64,000 nt of DNA from Hofstenia miamia (taxonomy: Eukaryota > Xenacoelomorpha > Acoela > Hofsteniidae): positions 1,522,354 through 1,586,353 of the forward strand of contig CABFPE010000041.1 in NCBI GenBank assembly GCA_900660155.1, read 5' to 3'. This document shows positions 33,736-45,700 of this stretch, piece after piece. Numbering within the stretch: the first letter of the stretch is position 1; each line of letters begins with the position of its first letter. The position numbers and the translations under genes were made by a program. The notes under the pieces were generated by a model that was not told the DNA's origin, searched no databases, and saw nothing but the letters and a program-made list of their open reading frames with translations.

Positions 33736-36588
33736 AAACTGGTTATGTGAGTCAAAGCTTGAGTAAAACTTTATAATTTAATGCCAATACTGCTTTAAAT
33801 ATTAAGCCAAAATATAATTCAAGTCTAATCTTTAAATTTAAGAAATATTCAACCTTTACGACATTTAATATAAATTTGTGTCATGCTCTAATTCCCATAA
33901 TATCTAGTAAATATCAATTCCTATTGTTTGCTTAAACAATATATGTGCTACAAAAACGATCTAAGTGTCTTAAACAATGCATTTTTATAGTGCTAATAGG
34001 TTATGTTTCCGAAAATCCTTTACTGCGATTGATATTTTATGAGCCGAGCGATTTCAAAAAAAGTTTAAAAACCAGGAAATAAAATTGGTAAAATGTATTG
34101 AAATTTGATTTTGTAAACTAGAAGTTTATTTAAGTAACAATAAAGAAAATAGATATTTGCTATAGTCATTAAATCATAAAAACGTCAAATACATAGAGAC
34201 GATATTTTGTCTTAAGCAAACCACTGTCAATTTAAGATAATGAATACATTTTAAAGAGTTGAAATTTTATTAACATCTGACAGAACGAAATTGACAGGAT
34301 GCCAAATATAATTACATTGTCTACGGTGCTATTTCCTAAAATTCATAAAAACACAAGTAGTTTTGGCGCACTTCACATAGATTGCCAAAATGGTCACTCT
34401 ACCGATAAATTAGTTGTGTTTAAATTTCTGAAGTAATACTTGCGGTGATTTGCAACGCCTAAAGTAGATATCCGCGTCTCAGATATCAAGACTAATGAGC
34501 AGTAATAGAGTTGGCACCATAACGACAACTTCATTTCGTTTATCCTTCCTTTTTAAATTTGATTAGTTATTTCATAATGCTTTTAGTATTACCGATTTCT
34601 CATGAAATGAGACTTCTAGAACTAGATGATGTACTCCGGAACACTTTAGTTCCATATAACAGGAACTTGGGATAAAATAATCATGTGAGAGGGACCAACA
34701 TGTAACAATGACTAGAAATGAAGCATGGATTTCAAAACATTACTAATAAATTTTTGCCAAATTCGACAAAAACAACAACGATTCCATGAGACCACATGGT
34801 GCTATGGGACCAGAAAATTTCATAGGACTGGTATGAAACGGTACTGGAACCAAACTGAAGATATTAAGTGGGACTGGGATCAGTAAATGTCTTATCTCAC
34901 GAAATAATACACCGAGAACCGAGTTGATGCAAGATAATACGACATTGATCAGAAAGAATTATTAGATTTAAAATATATAGTTATAAAAGAAAATGCGATT
35001 TTTTGTGAAGTCTTAAACAATGAATTTCAATAAACGTGTTTAAATGGTCTAAGTTATGGGTTTGTTCGCATTAATATTTAATATTTACAGTGTAAATTTA
35101 TGGCAATTCATGCAATCACCTTCACTTAAATGTTGAACAAAAATTAGCAAAAGTAAAAGATGTAAGTTGTAATCATTGGGGTTAAAAATAAATCGAAGAC
35201 ACATACTTGCCGCAAAATTTGTCAATTTTGATATAACCATTGGCAAAATGGAAAGTAGGTGAAGCCCGTCTAAGCTTAATATTATAAGATAAATACTTAG
35301 ATTTTTCATATTAGTTCCATTTTTTCATATATATATATATATATACATTGTAAAAAACAAGAAATATTTTATGTATACATGTTTCGAGTGTCTCCACTCA
35401 TCGTCAGTACAAAATAACTAAAATAATATTGTGGTAAATACAAATTTTATGATATTAAAATCATATATATATACATACAGTTATATTATGTCGCTATGTA
35501 CGCATGAAAAATTATATGACGCTATGTAAAATTTTTATGTACCAGCAAGATTTCTTTTTTGTTAAAAAATGCAATGATAATATGATTTCATTGAAAATGG
35601 TAGCCCAAGTATAGCATTATAATTACTCAGCTGGAAATTGGCAAACTTAGAGTATATTGCACAAACATATTTAGAATTTTCATAAATAAAGGGACTCACA
35701 GCTATCCAATGTCATACAGTAATTTTTTCATATATCGCTATGTACGCCTAGATATGACGCTATGTATTCTTTTTTGAGCATTTCGTATGCAAATAGCGCC
35801 ATGTTATAGCTCTAATTGTATATACGTGAACGGATTACGAGATATCGACAACTGTTTTAGCAAAGGTTGATATTAAGGCTTAATTCTTTGTGCTACTTGC
35901 TCCACAGGCAGCTAGACACGACTTGAAACTACTTCAGTTGTTTATTATTATTCCCAAAGTCAAATCCAAGTAGCTAGATTGTGTACGAGTTTAGGCAATT
36001 TGTTTTTTGAGAGGAACTGATTTTTCTGAGCTGTAAAAATCCTGAAAGTTTTAAAAGATGTTAAATGAGATAAAACACTGAAATAAGTTCAGGCAGATAA
36101 GACCAACAAGGCAAAGTGTCTGTTGTTCCTGTAACCAGAAGCACTAGAAGGTTGTTTGGGAGCTGACTGCATTTGATAGCTTTTTTCAAACATATCCAAA
36201 AATGAAAGTGAAAACTTTAAACCACTCAAACAGTTATAGACTCACTAGCAGCTGCTAACGAATTGTGTGTTTGATACAGCAAATGAAGCAATTGTATTGC
36301 TCAATAATGAAGAATAACTCACAGTATGCTTTAAGGATTGTAGAGAAAGGCCAGATTTATAAATAAACATCTATTTTGTTTTGTGAATATTGTATTGATA
36401 CATTATTTCCCATGTCATGTATTGAGCCTTATTAGGCCAACTTTCACAGTATTGCGCCACCTCTAAAAATTATAACAGATTATCAGAAATTTGAGTAAAA
36501 GAGTTTCTAAGGAAATAGAACTTTTTGAGAGTGTCAGACATACAAAAATCAAAATCTTAATTTTTCACCTTATATAGAGGCCACCCTA
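33736..36588. other. Non-coding region
   Basis: No gene is recognised. It holds a (TA)n array (35328-35345) and two occurrences of a paired motif, CGCTATGTACGC followed by ATATGACGCTATGTA, at about 35490-35528 and 35732-35766. Segment 34800-34880 (GGGACCAG.., GGGACTGGGATCAG) shares wording with 49579-49630 and may be another low-copy repeat. Confidence 0.4.
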
Positions 36589-36604
36589 ATATATATATAT
36601 ATAT

Positions 36605-37080
36605 GTGGAAATATTACTATGAATATACTATATCTAAAGGTTTCAAATTATTCTTATTTCGAAGAAGAAACGTTCCATTTTGGGTCACATAACAGTTTAA
36701 AAATTCAATTATATAAAAGTTACATATTATCCCATTTAATATACGNATATATATATATATATATATATATATGTGGAAATATTACTATGAATATACTATA
36801 TCTAAAGGTTTCAAATTATTCTTATTTCGAAGAAGAAACGTTCCATTTTGGGTCACATAACAGTTTAAAAATTCAATTATATAAAAGTTACATATTATCC
36901 CATTTAATATACGGTTGACAAATTTGGTATCCATCAAGAACTGGATTTATTAAGCTGGAAAAATTTCAAAGACGTTGCATTCACTGGACTTCAAATAAGA
37001 AAAATATAGACTATAATGAATTATCGCGACTTAATATTTTACCAATTTCCATCAACATATGCTCCTTGTTTTTATCATGT
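36605..37080 (+). pseudogene. CR1-like reverse transcriptase C-terminal relic
   Basis: The plus strand reads SLKIQLYKSYILSHLIYG, then QIWYPSRTGFIKLEKFQRRC, then YNELSRLNILPISI. This matches the thumb and connection part of CR1-like and related reverse transcriptases, where LIxSHLxYxxxIW, LExxQRRxxxW and RLxxLxLxPL blocks follow one another. It lacks the catalytic core. The first 141 bases are given twice around a single N at 36746, so the biological copy is probably 36773-37080 or a merge of the two. Confidence 0.6.
36746..36746. other. Single-base assembly gap between identical sequences
   Basis: A lone N separates 36605-36745 from an apparently identical 141-bp sequence at 36773-36913 (offset 168, including the (TA)n array). 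This is the signature of two overlapping contigs joined without merging. Confidence 0.85.
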
Positions 37081-37587
37081 GACTCCAGTAAATGTCGCGT
37101 TTCTAAATTACTTTATATAAAGTAGCATGAGATCATATTCAGGCTTTTCAAAGTAGCATTCAACCTTGAGAAACTCAACTTTGGTAATTTCAATGTATTT
37201 TGTAAAATTTTAGTTATTTGTTATGTACCACTTAAAGTTGTAATATAAGTCATTTAGTATATATTTATTTATTTATATACAGTGCTTTGATGGTAAGCAT
37301 TTTCTAGTCCGCTTACTTAGCCGCGGATCTCTGCTTGGTACACATACGGCAAAACCTATTGAAAAATGTAGCAATAAAATTGATTTATAAATTTAAGTAA
37401 TAGTGTGAATCAAATTAATAAGGTTCAATAATGGATGAAAAGAATATTCAATTATATGTGAAAATTAACTTGCTTAGTGTTGTAACTTACCTAGTCGTAC
37501 CCGTAAGACTTTTCGGGTATCCTGGCAATCAAAAATATTTTAATTATCAGAAATATTTCTTAAATTATTAAGATTTGCAAGCAGGAA

Positions 37588-37762
37588 CGTACGCAGAATT
37601 TTTGGCGGGCTGAAGTCCCATAAATTTGAAAATATTAAAAAAATTTCACGATTTTAATTTTAAAATTTTCCATTTTTTTATCGAAACTTTTTGATTTAGC
37701 CAGTCAAAATAAAATTTGAAAATCTGATGGGGGACAGTCCACCATGTTCTTCCTTGCGTATG
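37588..37762. repeat. MITE candidate with imperfect 30-bp inverted ends
   Basis: The left end is CGTACGCAGAATTTTTGGCG, then GGCTGAAGTCCC. The right end, read inward on the minus strand, is CATACGCAAGGAAGAACATG, then GTGGACTGTCCCCC. The shared pattern is C-R-TACGCA ... GGYGGRCTG(AA)GTCCC, with small gaps. At 175 bp and without an open frame it fits a non-autonomous DNA element. Confidence 0.45.
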
Positions 37763-39939
37763 AGAATCTTTGCAAATATAAACAAAAAGGATTTTGCTGA
37801 AAAAATATGGCGTGTATATTTGCTGGTAAGATCTGCTTCGTAATAGCAGATTTTCAACTGCTTCATCATTATTTTTTAACCAATCAAGTATTACAACTAC
37901 AAACAGTTTTAGTTTGTGCCTAAAGTTTTTTCAAATTAATCTCATTTCATCAATAATATTTTGAAGTAAAATTATACGTTTTTCATTGACATCACATTAG
38001 TTTCGATGTCAAAAACTACTAAACAACTTTGATTTCGATGGAAATTAAACCTAATTAATGCTACGCAAATCAAAGAAAGCCTTCGCATGGTGTTAAAAAG
38101 GATTTATTTGAATGAGACACAATGAATCGACCACTACAATCGCGAATAACAGGATGTATACTAGAGGTGTGAGGGACTTCAAATAATCCTTGGGGAACAG
38201 AAACCCGGACAGGAGCAAACGATTACCGCAAAGCTCAATCTGAAAACATCACATGATAGAGGCAAATCTCCTCTTTCATTTTCGCTCTTAATTCCTTTGT
38301 CCTTTTGAATAATGAATTAAAGCACCCCACGATTTTCAAATTCGCTAATAAGCTTGGAGAAAGTTCGTTGTAAATGTGGAAAAAACGGTTTGTTCTTTAT
38401 AATGGACGTCAATTGAGCCGTAGTTAATGTTTCATTTCTTCAGATTTTCGTTATTATGCACCATCGATTAGCGGCTACGACGATTTATATATATAAGTTT
38501 AGAAATCATTTTCAGTTGTTGGAGCAATAGAATTAATGTTGCATTCATTGTAGAAAATTTTTAATGTAGTGACATTATTACACATCTAATGCTATGTTTG
38601 ACTACTTGTATCCATAAATATCGATGTTACCTTAAAAAAACGAATTTCTATTTTTATAATGCTTCAATATTAAAAAAAATCAATGTCGGAATAAAGAATC
38701 TTGCGTTTTAGTATTGTATATATAAATAATTTAAAGGAAGATGAAATTTTGCAAAATTTTGCAAACAACAAACTAGTAGCGTTTTTTAAACACAACTACA
38801 GACTTTTAAGTGGTAACTAAAATCTGCACATTTTGTGGAATATATATTTGCAATTGCATTATTAATCTCTACAGATAGTCTTCAAAGTTGTGTTTATTTA
38901 CACTACTCTTTGCTCAGAATAAAAATTGCATTGGGCTTTTAATTAATATATCAACACTAAGCTTTGATTTGAAACTATTCCATTATACGGAATATCTCTT
39001 GAATTTAAATTAACCTTTGTAATTTACCAATTTTGTAAGTTTTCCAGACTGGGATTTGATATTCAAAATTCAATTATAACAAACTAATTGCCTCATGCAT
39101 CTATAATTATTACACTTAAGAATTAGCTTTTAAATGCTTTGAAAGCTTTCCTCTATCTTCTAAAAATATAAATTTATACTGTAAAAAACTATACAAAATT
39201 TTCATAAATTTCATTAAATCTTGAAGCACTCAAGCAAATGTAATATGCATTTACGACTGGTGCATCTGCAGCTGATTGCATCATTTAACTATCATTTAAA
39301 GTATCGTTTACTTTCCAAAACGACATGTTCTTACTACTGTAGTTGCTAAAGTTGTTTTTTAAAAAATCTAAGCTTTGTGCTATGCAATAAATTTCTTAAA
39401 ATAGAAAATTTATCAACAAAATACAGTAGCACTACTTTTTTGGAAAAGCAAATTTGTTTATACAAACATTTGTGCTGCCTAAGTAAACTTTGTTAATTTT
39501 GACCATTAACGACTTCATTAGTATGAGCTTGATTGATCTAAAATTTTTACCACGCGAGGTAAAAATACATTTGGGTTGCAGCAGCATATCGAAGCAACAT
39601 GGAAGTTGAGAAGTAGCCTTCTTTAACTTGCTCAAAATGATAACATGTCGCTAAAATTTTTTCTTAAATATATTTTTTAACATACAAGATGTCTTTGTCT
39701 GGTCAACTCAAAAGGGGGTTGATTCAGCCCTCCATCCTAATAAATAAAAAATTCTTCTAATATTATTTACATGCAGCTTAATACGTTAGTAAAAGAATCC
39801 CTCCTTTACAAAATGCGGCAACTAGACAATTGGTGACATCATCATTTTCAAAAATATTTAACGAAAAGGTGGGTATTTTTTGAAGACAAAACCTGTATTC
39901 ATTAAGGCCTCCTATTTAATATACCTAAAATGTCAAAAT

Positions 39940-40165
39940 GGGGAACAAAAACAATAGTTTCATTTGAAAAAAAATTTAATTTTTACATTACAGTAAACAA
40001 CCCTGTCTTTGTTCAAATTAGTTTCATGAGAGATCAAATGTATTAGAATAAAGGGGAACAAAAACAATAGTTTCATTTGAAAAAAAATTTAATTTTTACA
40101 TTACAGTAAACAACCCTGTCTTTGTTCAAATTAGTTTCATGAGAGATCAAATGTATTAGAATAAA
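39940..40165. repeat. Perfect tandem duplication, 2 x 113 bp
   Basis: The block 39940-40052, starting GGGGAACAAAAACAATAG, is repeated base for base at 40053-40165. With no divergence it is either very recent or an assembly error like those at 36746 and 55040, although here there is no N at the junction. Confidence 0.9.
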
Positions 40166-41492
40166 GGTGCTAAGAATACTTTATTTAACATACTACTAAG
40201 GCCTTTCAAGTGAGGATATTTTTGCTTTGAGTCGAGTCGGTGGAGTCAGTCTTTTAAAATTCGAACCAAGTAGAGTCGGATTTCGAATCTTGGATCTTGT
40301 TTAGGCACATAAATATAAATTCACCATTAAATAAGCAGCTGGTTAAAATTAGTAATTATAGTTCATAGATTTATTATTGTGCAATTAATGCTGATTTGAT
40401 CAAATTTTGTTCTAGGAGCCCTGCCAAATACAACTTGGAATAAAACTGTGAACTTTGTTTTCGAATTTGAGAGCGCTACCCTGAGCTAATGAGATTTTGA
40501 CAAAACTTTTATGGATGACTAGAAAATGAAATTCTAATGTTCACATTTTAAAAACAATTCAATCTTAATTTTGTGCTCGAAAGAGAAAGGCTAAAACGTT
40601 TTATCAATCAATTCTAGCACTTGAATGTTAGTTATATTAAAATCATTCGTTCAACCCCAGTGGGCCGGAAAAATTTTTTCAAAAGTTTTCTCAAACATAA
40701 AATTATGTATGTTTTCTTCAATTAGGCAATCATCAATCTACTATTTAAAACTTGCTAGCCTTTACACACTGCCATTTTTACTAAAATTGTTATCTTAATA
40801 TTTGTTTTATTCAATGAATTTGTACATCAAAATAGTAAAACTTGAAAAAAACAGAATTTTTAAATCCCTTAAATTAATGCACTGAGATTATATATGTTCA
40901 GTTCAAAGACATGCACAGCATTATTTGTTAACTTGATAAAATCAACTTTTATCTGTTGGTGCATATAAAAGGGTTAAATTTGTTAATATTGTAGAATAAA
41001 ATTTTACCAGCATATTGAATTATATTAGAATTTGAAAGAAAACTGCAAATCATTAATGTATTCATAAATAAGTAATGAGCCAAAAATTGATTTTTTGGGA
41101 ATTCCTCGTATATTTTAAATAACAAGATCATTAACTGTTAAGTTTTGCTATCCAATGCCTTTTTTTTCAAAACTACTCAGGAAACACATCTATATATCAT
41201 CAAGTTTCGAATCAGTGTAGTTTTGAAAAGTTGTCCATTGAAGTAAGATTTAAGACTCAGCGGTTTTATATTCTGAACTTTCTCAAAAGAAAAATATAAT
41301 TAGGTCTGGTATTTATCAATCAATATTTTTTTCAAAACAACATAAACAATTAATGATATTCAAATTAACCTTAATCTATGACGCTTCCTTTAATCTTACA
41401 TGTATAAAATCAAATGACCTATACATGAATAAACTTTAAAGATCAAGGAGAGGGAAATCCAAATTAAGTTCAAGATACAAATAAAAAAAATG

Positions 41493-41530
<38 letters not shown>

Positions 41531-41576
41531 CAAATCTTTTCCGTTATTTAAAAAAATTGTATAAATGTATGTATGG

Positions 41577-41616
<40 letters not shown>

Positions 41617-42485
41617 TCATGTACATATATTCATCATTGGAAAACGTACTAGTCGTTTATTCACAAAATTCATCTATGACTAACATGTTGATCTTAAGTT
41701 TATTTGGATTTTAAATACGATTGCAATTTCGTTAGGTACGGTGTTTGTAGATGTATAATTTTATTTAAAAGAAGATTTCTCAAATTTATATTGCAGTGGA
41801 TTTATTAAAATTGAACCTTGGAGTATTGCTAATTGCTTATATAGAAAAATTGCATTTAGTAATTAGATCCCATGAAGAAATTATATTCCACAATTCCTAT
41901 TCGTGCACCTTAACTTACAATGCAACCACAAAGTGATTTCGTTTGAATTTATTAAATATTTCATTGGGAAAGCATTTCTAATTTGTTTTAGGGACAAATT
42001 AAAAACCGCCATTTTCCTAATTTGACTTTTCAGAAATGATTTAAAATAAAGATTAGTAAATATTAATAAATAGAAATTTTACATCATTTATAAAGGTATT
42101 CATTTGTTTTCAGTATTTAATAAAATCTGAATTAATTCCAAGTTATGGTAGATAGCAGTGATAGTATTGTGTACTAAATAGAAGAGCAACTTCCATGGAA
42201 CTAGGATATATAACGTCGTGATACGAGTATTTCATGTGTAAAATTGGAGGTCTAAGCATTTCTCAGCATACAATTTTATTTCCTTCAGAATATTGATGAG
42301 ACAACGACACTAACTTGATAATTTTAATCTTTCAGCTTGTCTCAAGACTTTAAATATTGCTTTTAATCGATACATGATACGGTAAACTACCAGTACAGAT
42401 TACCTCAATAATCAATTTTGTTATTTTAAAAGAATATAATAGTTGATAGGCTCAAAGTTGAATAGGCGAGCTGCTTACATAATTT

Positions 42486-42713
42486 GCCTAGCATTTGTTA
42501 CTCATAGAGCTACTGTCAATCACTAGCTGTACACCATGTTTGGAATAAAGTTGAGATTTTAAAACCTGCGCCCACCAAATCCGTCTTGCAATTATGCTGT
42601 ACACTTCTTGTTGCGTTCTGGTACATCTGAGGTAAAGGCAATTTCTAAGGAAATGATTAATAGATGAAATGATGCCTTGTCAAGAAAAGGCCTATTCATA
42701 ACAAATGCTAGGC
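42486..42713. repeat. MITE candidate with 15-bp perfect inverted ends
   Basis: GCCTAGCATTTGTTA (42486-42500) and TAACAAATGCTAGGC (42699-42713) are exact reverse complements 228 bp apart end to end. TTT flanks both sides and could be a 3-bp target duplication. The interior has no coding capacity. Confidence 0.45.
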
Positions 42714-45700
42714 TTTACAGATTCCTAGTTCATTAGTAAATTTGCTGAAGCTTACAGTTTGGAAAAAAACATCTTTTCTATACATGGAATGTCTTTAAAT
42801 TTTGGAATAATGCATGAAATTGTTTTTAGAGTAGATCTGTGGATTAATATAGTAACACTAACTAAGTATTTTAACGTAGCTCTACAGGTATAAATCAATA
42901 AAATATGAAAATGAATTGATTCGTATTTCATTGTATTATTTACTTCGAAGATCGCAATTTCTATAGTAGCATATGGTGCTGATAAAGGGCCAATTCATTT
43001 TTACATAGAAACAATTCTACTGACAGATGTCAGTTGATTTAACTTGTTTATTAAAACAAATGATGCAGCCTTTATTTGAAATATAGTAACTTATCAAGCT
43101 ATATAGTGCTTGAATTATATCATTGCCAGTGAAGTATTAGCAACTGCTAATACGAGGTTGCATTAAATTTGTTTAGTGATAAACATAGAAAAAAATCTCC
43201 CATTTTAAACAGGCAAAATTCGTTGTATAGCAAAAATAACTTTTCCAAATTTGCTATTTCTATTGGATAGAATACATGAACCATTTATTTCTCATCTTTT
43301 ACAGATTTGGCAAATTCATGAATGTAGGCACTGAGGATCATGATTTTTTCTAGAAGTATCCGATTCAACCTTTATTTCGGTATTCAAACTATTTAGTTGA
43401 GAAAAAATAGCTGTCACTGCTTCACTAACTGCTTATCAAAATTGTTAATACCTTTTTAAGAATTTGTTCTATTTCACTGATTTTCCCACACACATACGTA
43501 ATAGCATGTTCTAAACAAGTAAAATGTAGGAATTTTGGCAAAAGAATTTGAAGTAAGCGAACTGCCTTTTTCATGTATCTATATTCATAACTTAGATTAG
43601 GTTTATAAGGTTTGGGTATATTTTACTATCTTGTCATGAATTCTTTCTCTATGCCTTTAAATAGCACTAAATGTAATTATATTTTAGATTAAAAATTATA
43701 TTATCTTAATGTAACTAAATATCCTGTATAAAATGAATCTCGATTTTTTCACAAGTTGTTAGCATGTATTAATTCACTCCAACTCTATTCCATGTTATGA
43801 TTTAGCTGACCGCTTAGGTAAAACCTGCACCCCGGAATTTCAATCTTAGATTCAACACTGATCGTAGCTAAGTGTCGTGATTCAAAGACTTTTTTTCAAA
43901 CTATGCCCAAACCAAAACCTTACTAAGTGAAACTAGGCGTGGTCAAGGCTGATAATTTCAAAAAAATAATTTAAACTCAAATGAAGTAACCGGCTAGAAC
44001 GCATATTAAAATTAAATAGCTGGTGTAACGATAATTAGCCTTAATATGCAAAACTTTACAGACTTCAGAAGTGCAAAAGCAAAATGAAGTTGTACAAGTT
44101 AGCATGCAGTAAATAGCCACTTTCTTTGGTAAATCCAAAGGATTTCATTTTAGTAATACCGAACCATTTAAAGGTATCATAAGACCAAACATGACATCAA
44201 AGAACTATAGCCTTATCTAATCGACGCGCGTGGCCGTGCTCTGACTATGGGCAACGGAAGCATTTGAATGAATAATAGTTAGCAAAGAGAACAATCATAG
44301 AGTTAATACCTCGACTACACATCTAAAAATATCATACTGTATTAAGACTACAGTTAAGCACAAGGTCGTATCTAGAAAATTCTGGTAGGCATATTGAAAT
44401 TTTCATCCATTTTCCACATGTATAGCATATTTCATTCTAAATATGATAAAACAATCATTCATTGAGCTTTTCCAAACGTATAGATCATAATCTTAATGAT
44501 GTTTTATAATGTGCTGCTGTAGAATTACTACTATTTTTGCTTCCTCGCAGAAATCTAATAATTTATCTATTGCAAACAACTAAGAAGTTACATAGTTCCA
44601 TAATTTTTTGTTACAAAGTATGTTTGGTCGAGATGTTACAATCATAAATCAATTAATAACAAGGGCTCATTAGTAATTCAATAGAATAGTTTCAAAGATA
44701 ATTAATTTGAAAACAAAATTTGAATAATTATTACTAATAGTCTTATAGTCATAATTATTTTACTAGTCATTGACAAAATAGATATGACAAAATGCAATTA
44801 CATGTTTTTCAGCATTTTTAAATTTTTGAAATTACTACTAATATCAAAATGCTTGTGAGCATTTTGACCTCTGACTATACAACCCTCATTTCAAATCACT
44901 CAAAAACTTATTTCTATAAAAATCTGACAAAAAAGAAGTTTTCCTCTTAATATCAAAGAAAAGAAACACTTTGCGTTTGTGTTTGCTCAATTTTTGGGAT
45001 ATAGTTTCTAAGAAACATTTAGTAACTACAATTTACCAGAGTTTATTGAAGATGTAAGCGATTTACCTGAGTGCTTTGGATTATCTTGGCTTTTGTTGTT
45101 AAAACTTCACTTTCCAGTCTGATGTACAGAAATCGTTTATGAACTTTTAAAAAAATAGTTTTACAGTAGAAATAATTTTGATTTTCTGTAAAAGTATAGG
45201 TAGGTAAATATGCTGTTTTCTTCTTGTTATTGTTACTGTCTTACATGGTACGTTCAACCGATAAATACGGCCCTTAGAGGTAAATTTTTAAGAAATTTAG
45301 TGATACATTCTAAAACTAGTAGGTGATAAATTTTACCTTTACTTGATTACATGCACATTATTCTCGTGATATGCTTAAGGCAACATAGATTGAGCTACAT
45401 AGAGTTGTACTTTACATAAATAAACATTCAATGTTGCAAGCCAACGTAATGCATTGATGAATAAAAGTGGAAATAGATTGATATTCTCCAATCAACATCC
45501 AATCTGCACTCACAAGCTGTAAGAAATCTTATCCACATCCAATCCGTATTTGCAGAATTTTTTCAAGCATCCGCAGGATATCTGCAACATCTCAAGGGAT
45601 TCTAAAATGCTCATGGTGTATGGGGAAAGTTATTATGTGCCGAATTTTGTCAAAAAGTACTGAATCTCATTTAAGCCCAAAATCTCACAATAATTGAATC

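Noticed and set aside
41396-41626. 76-codon frame rich in Tyr and Ile
   Set aside because: It is a translation of (TA)n microsatellite arrays.
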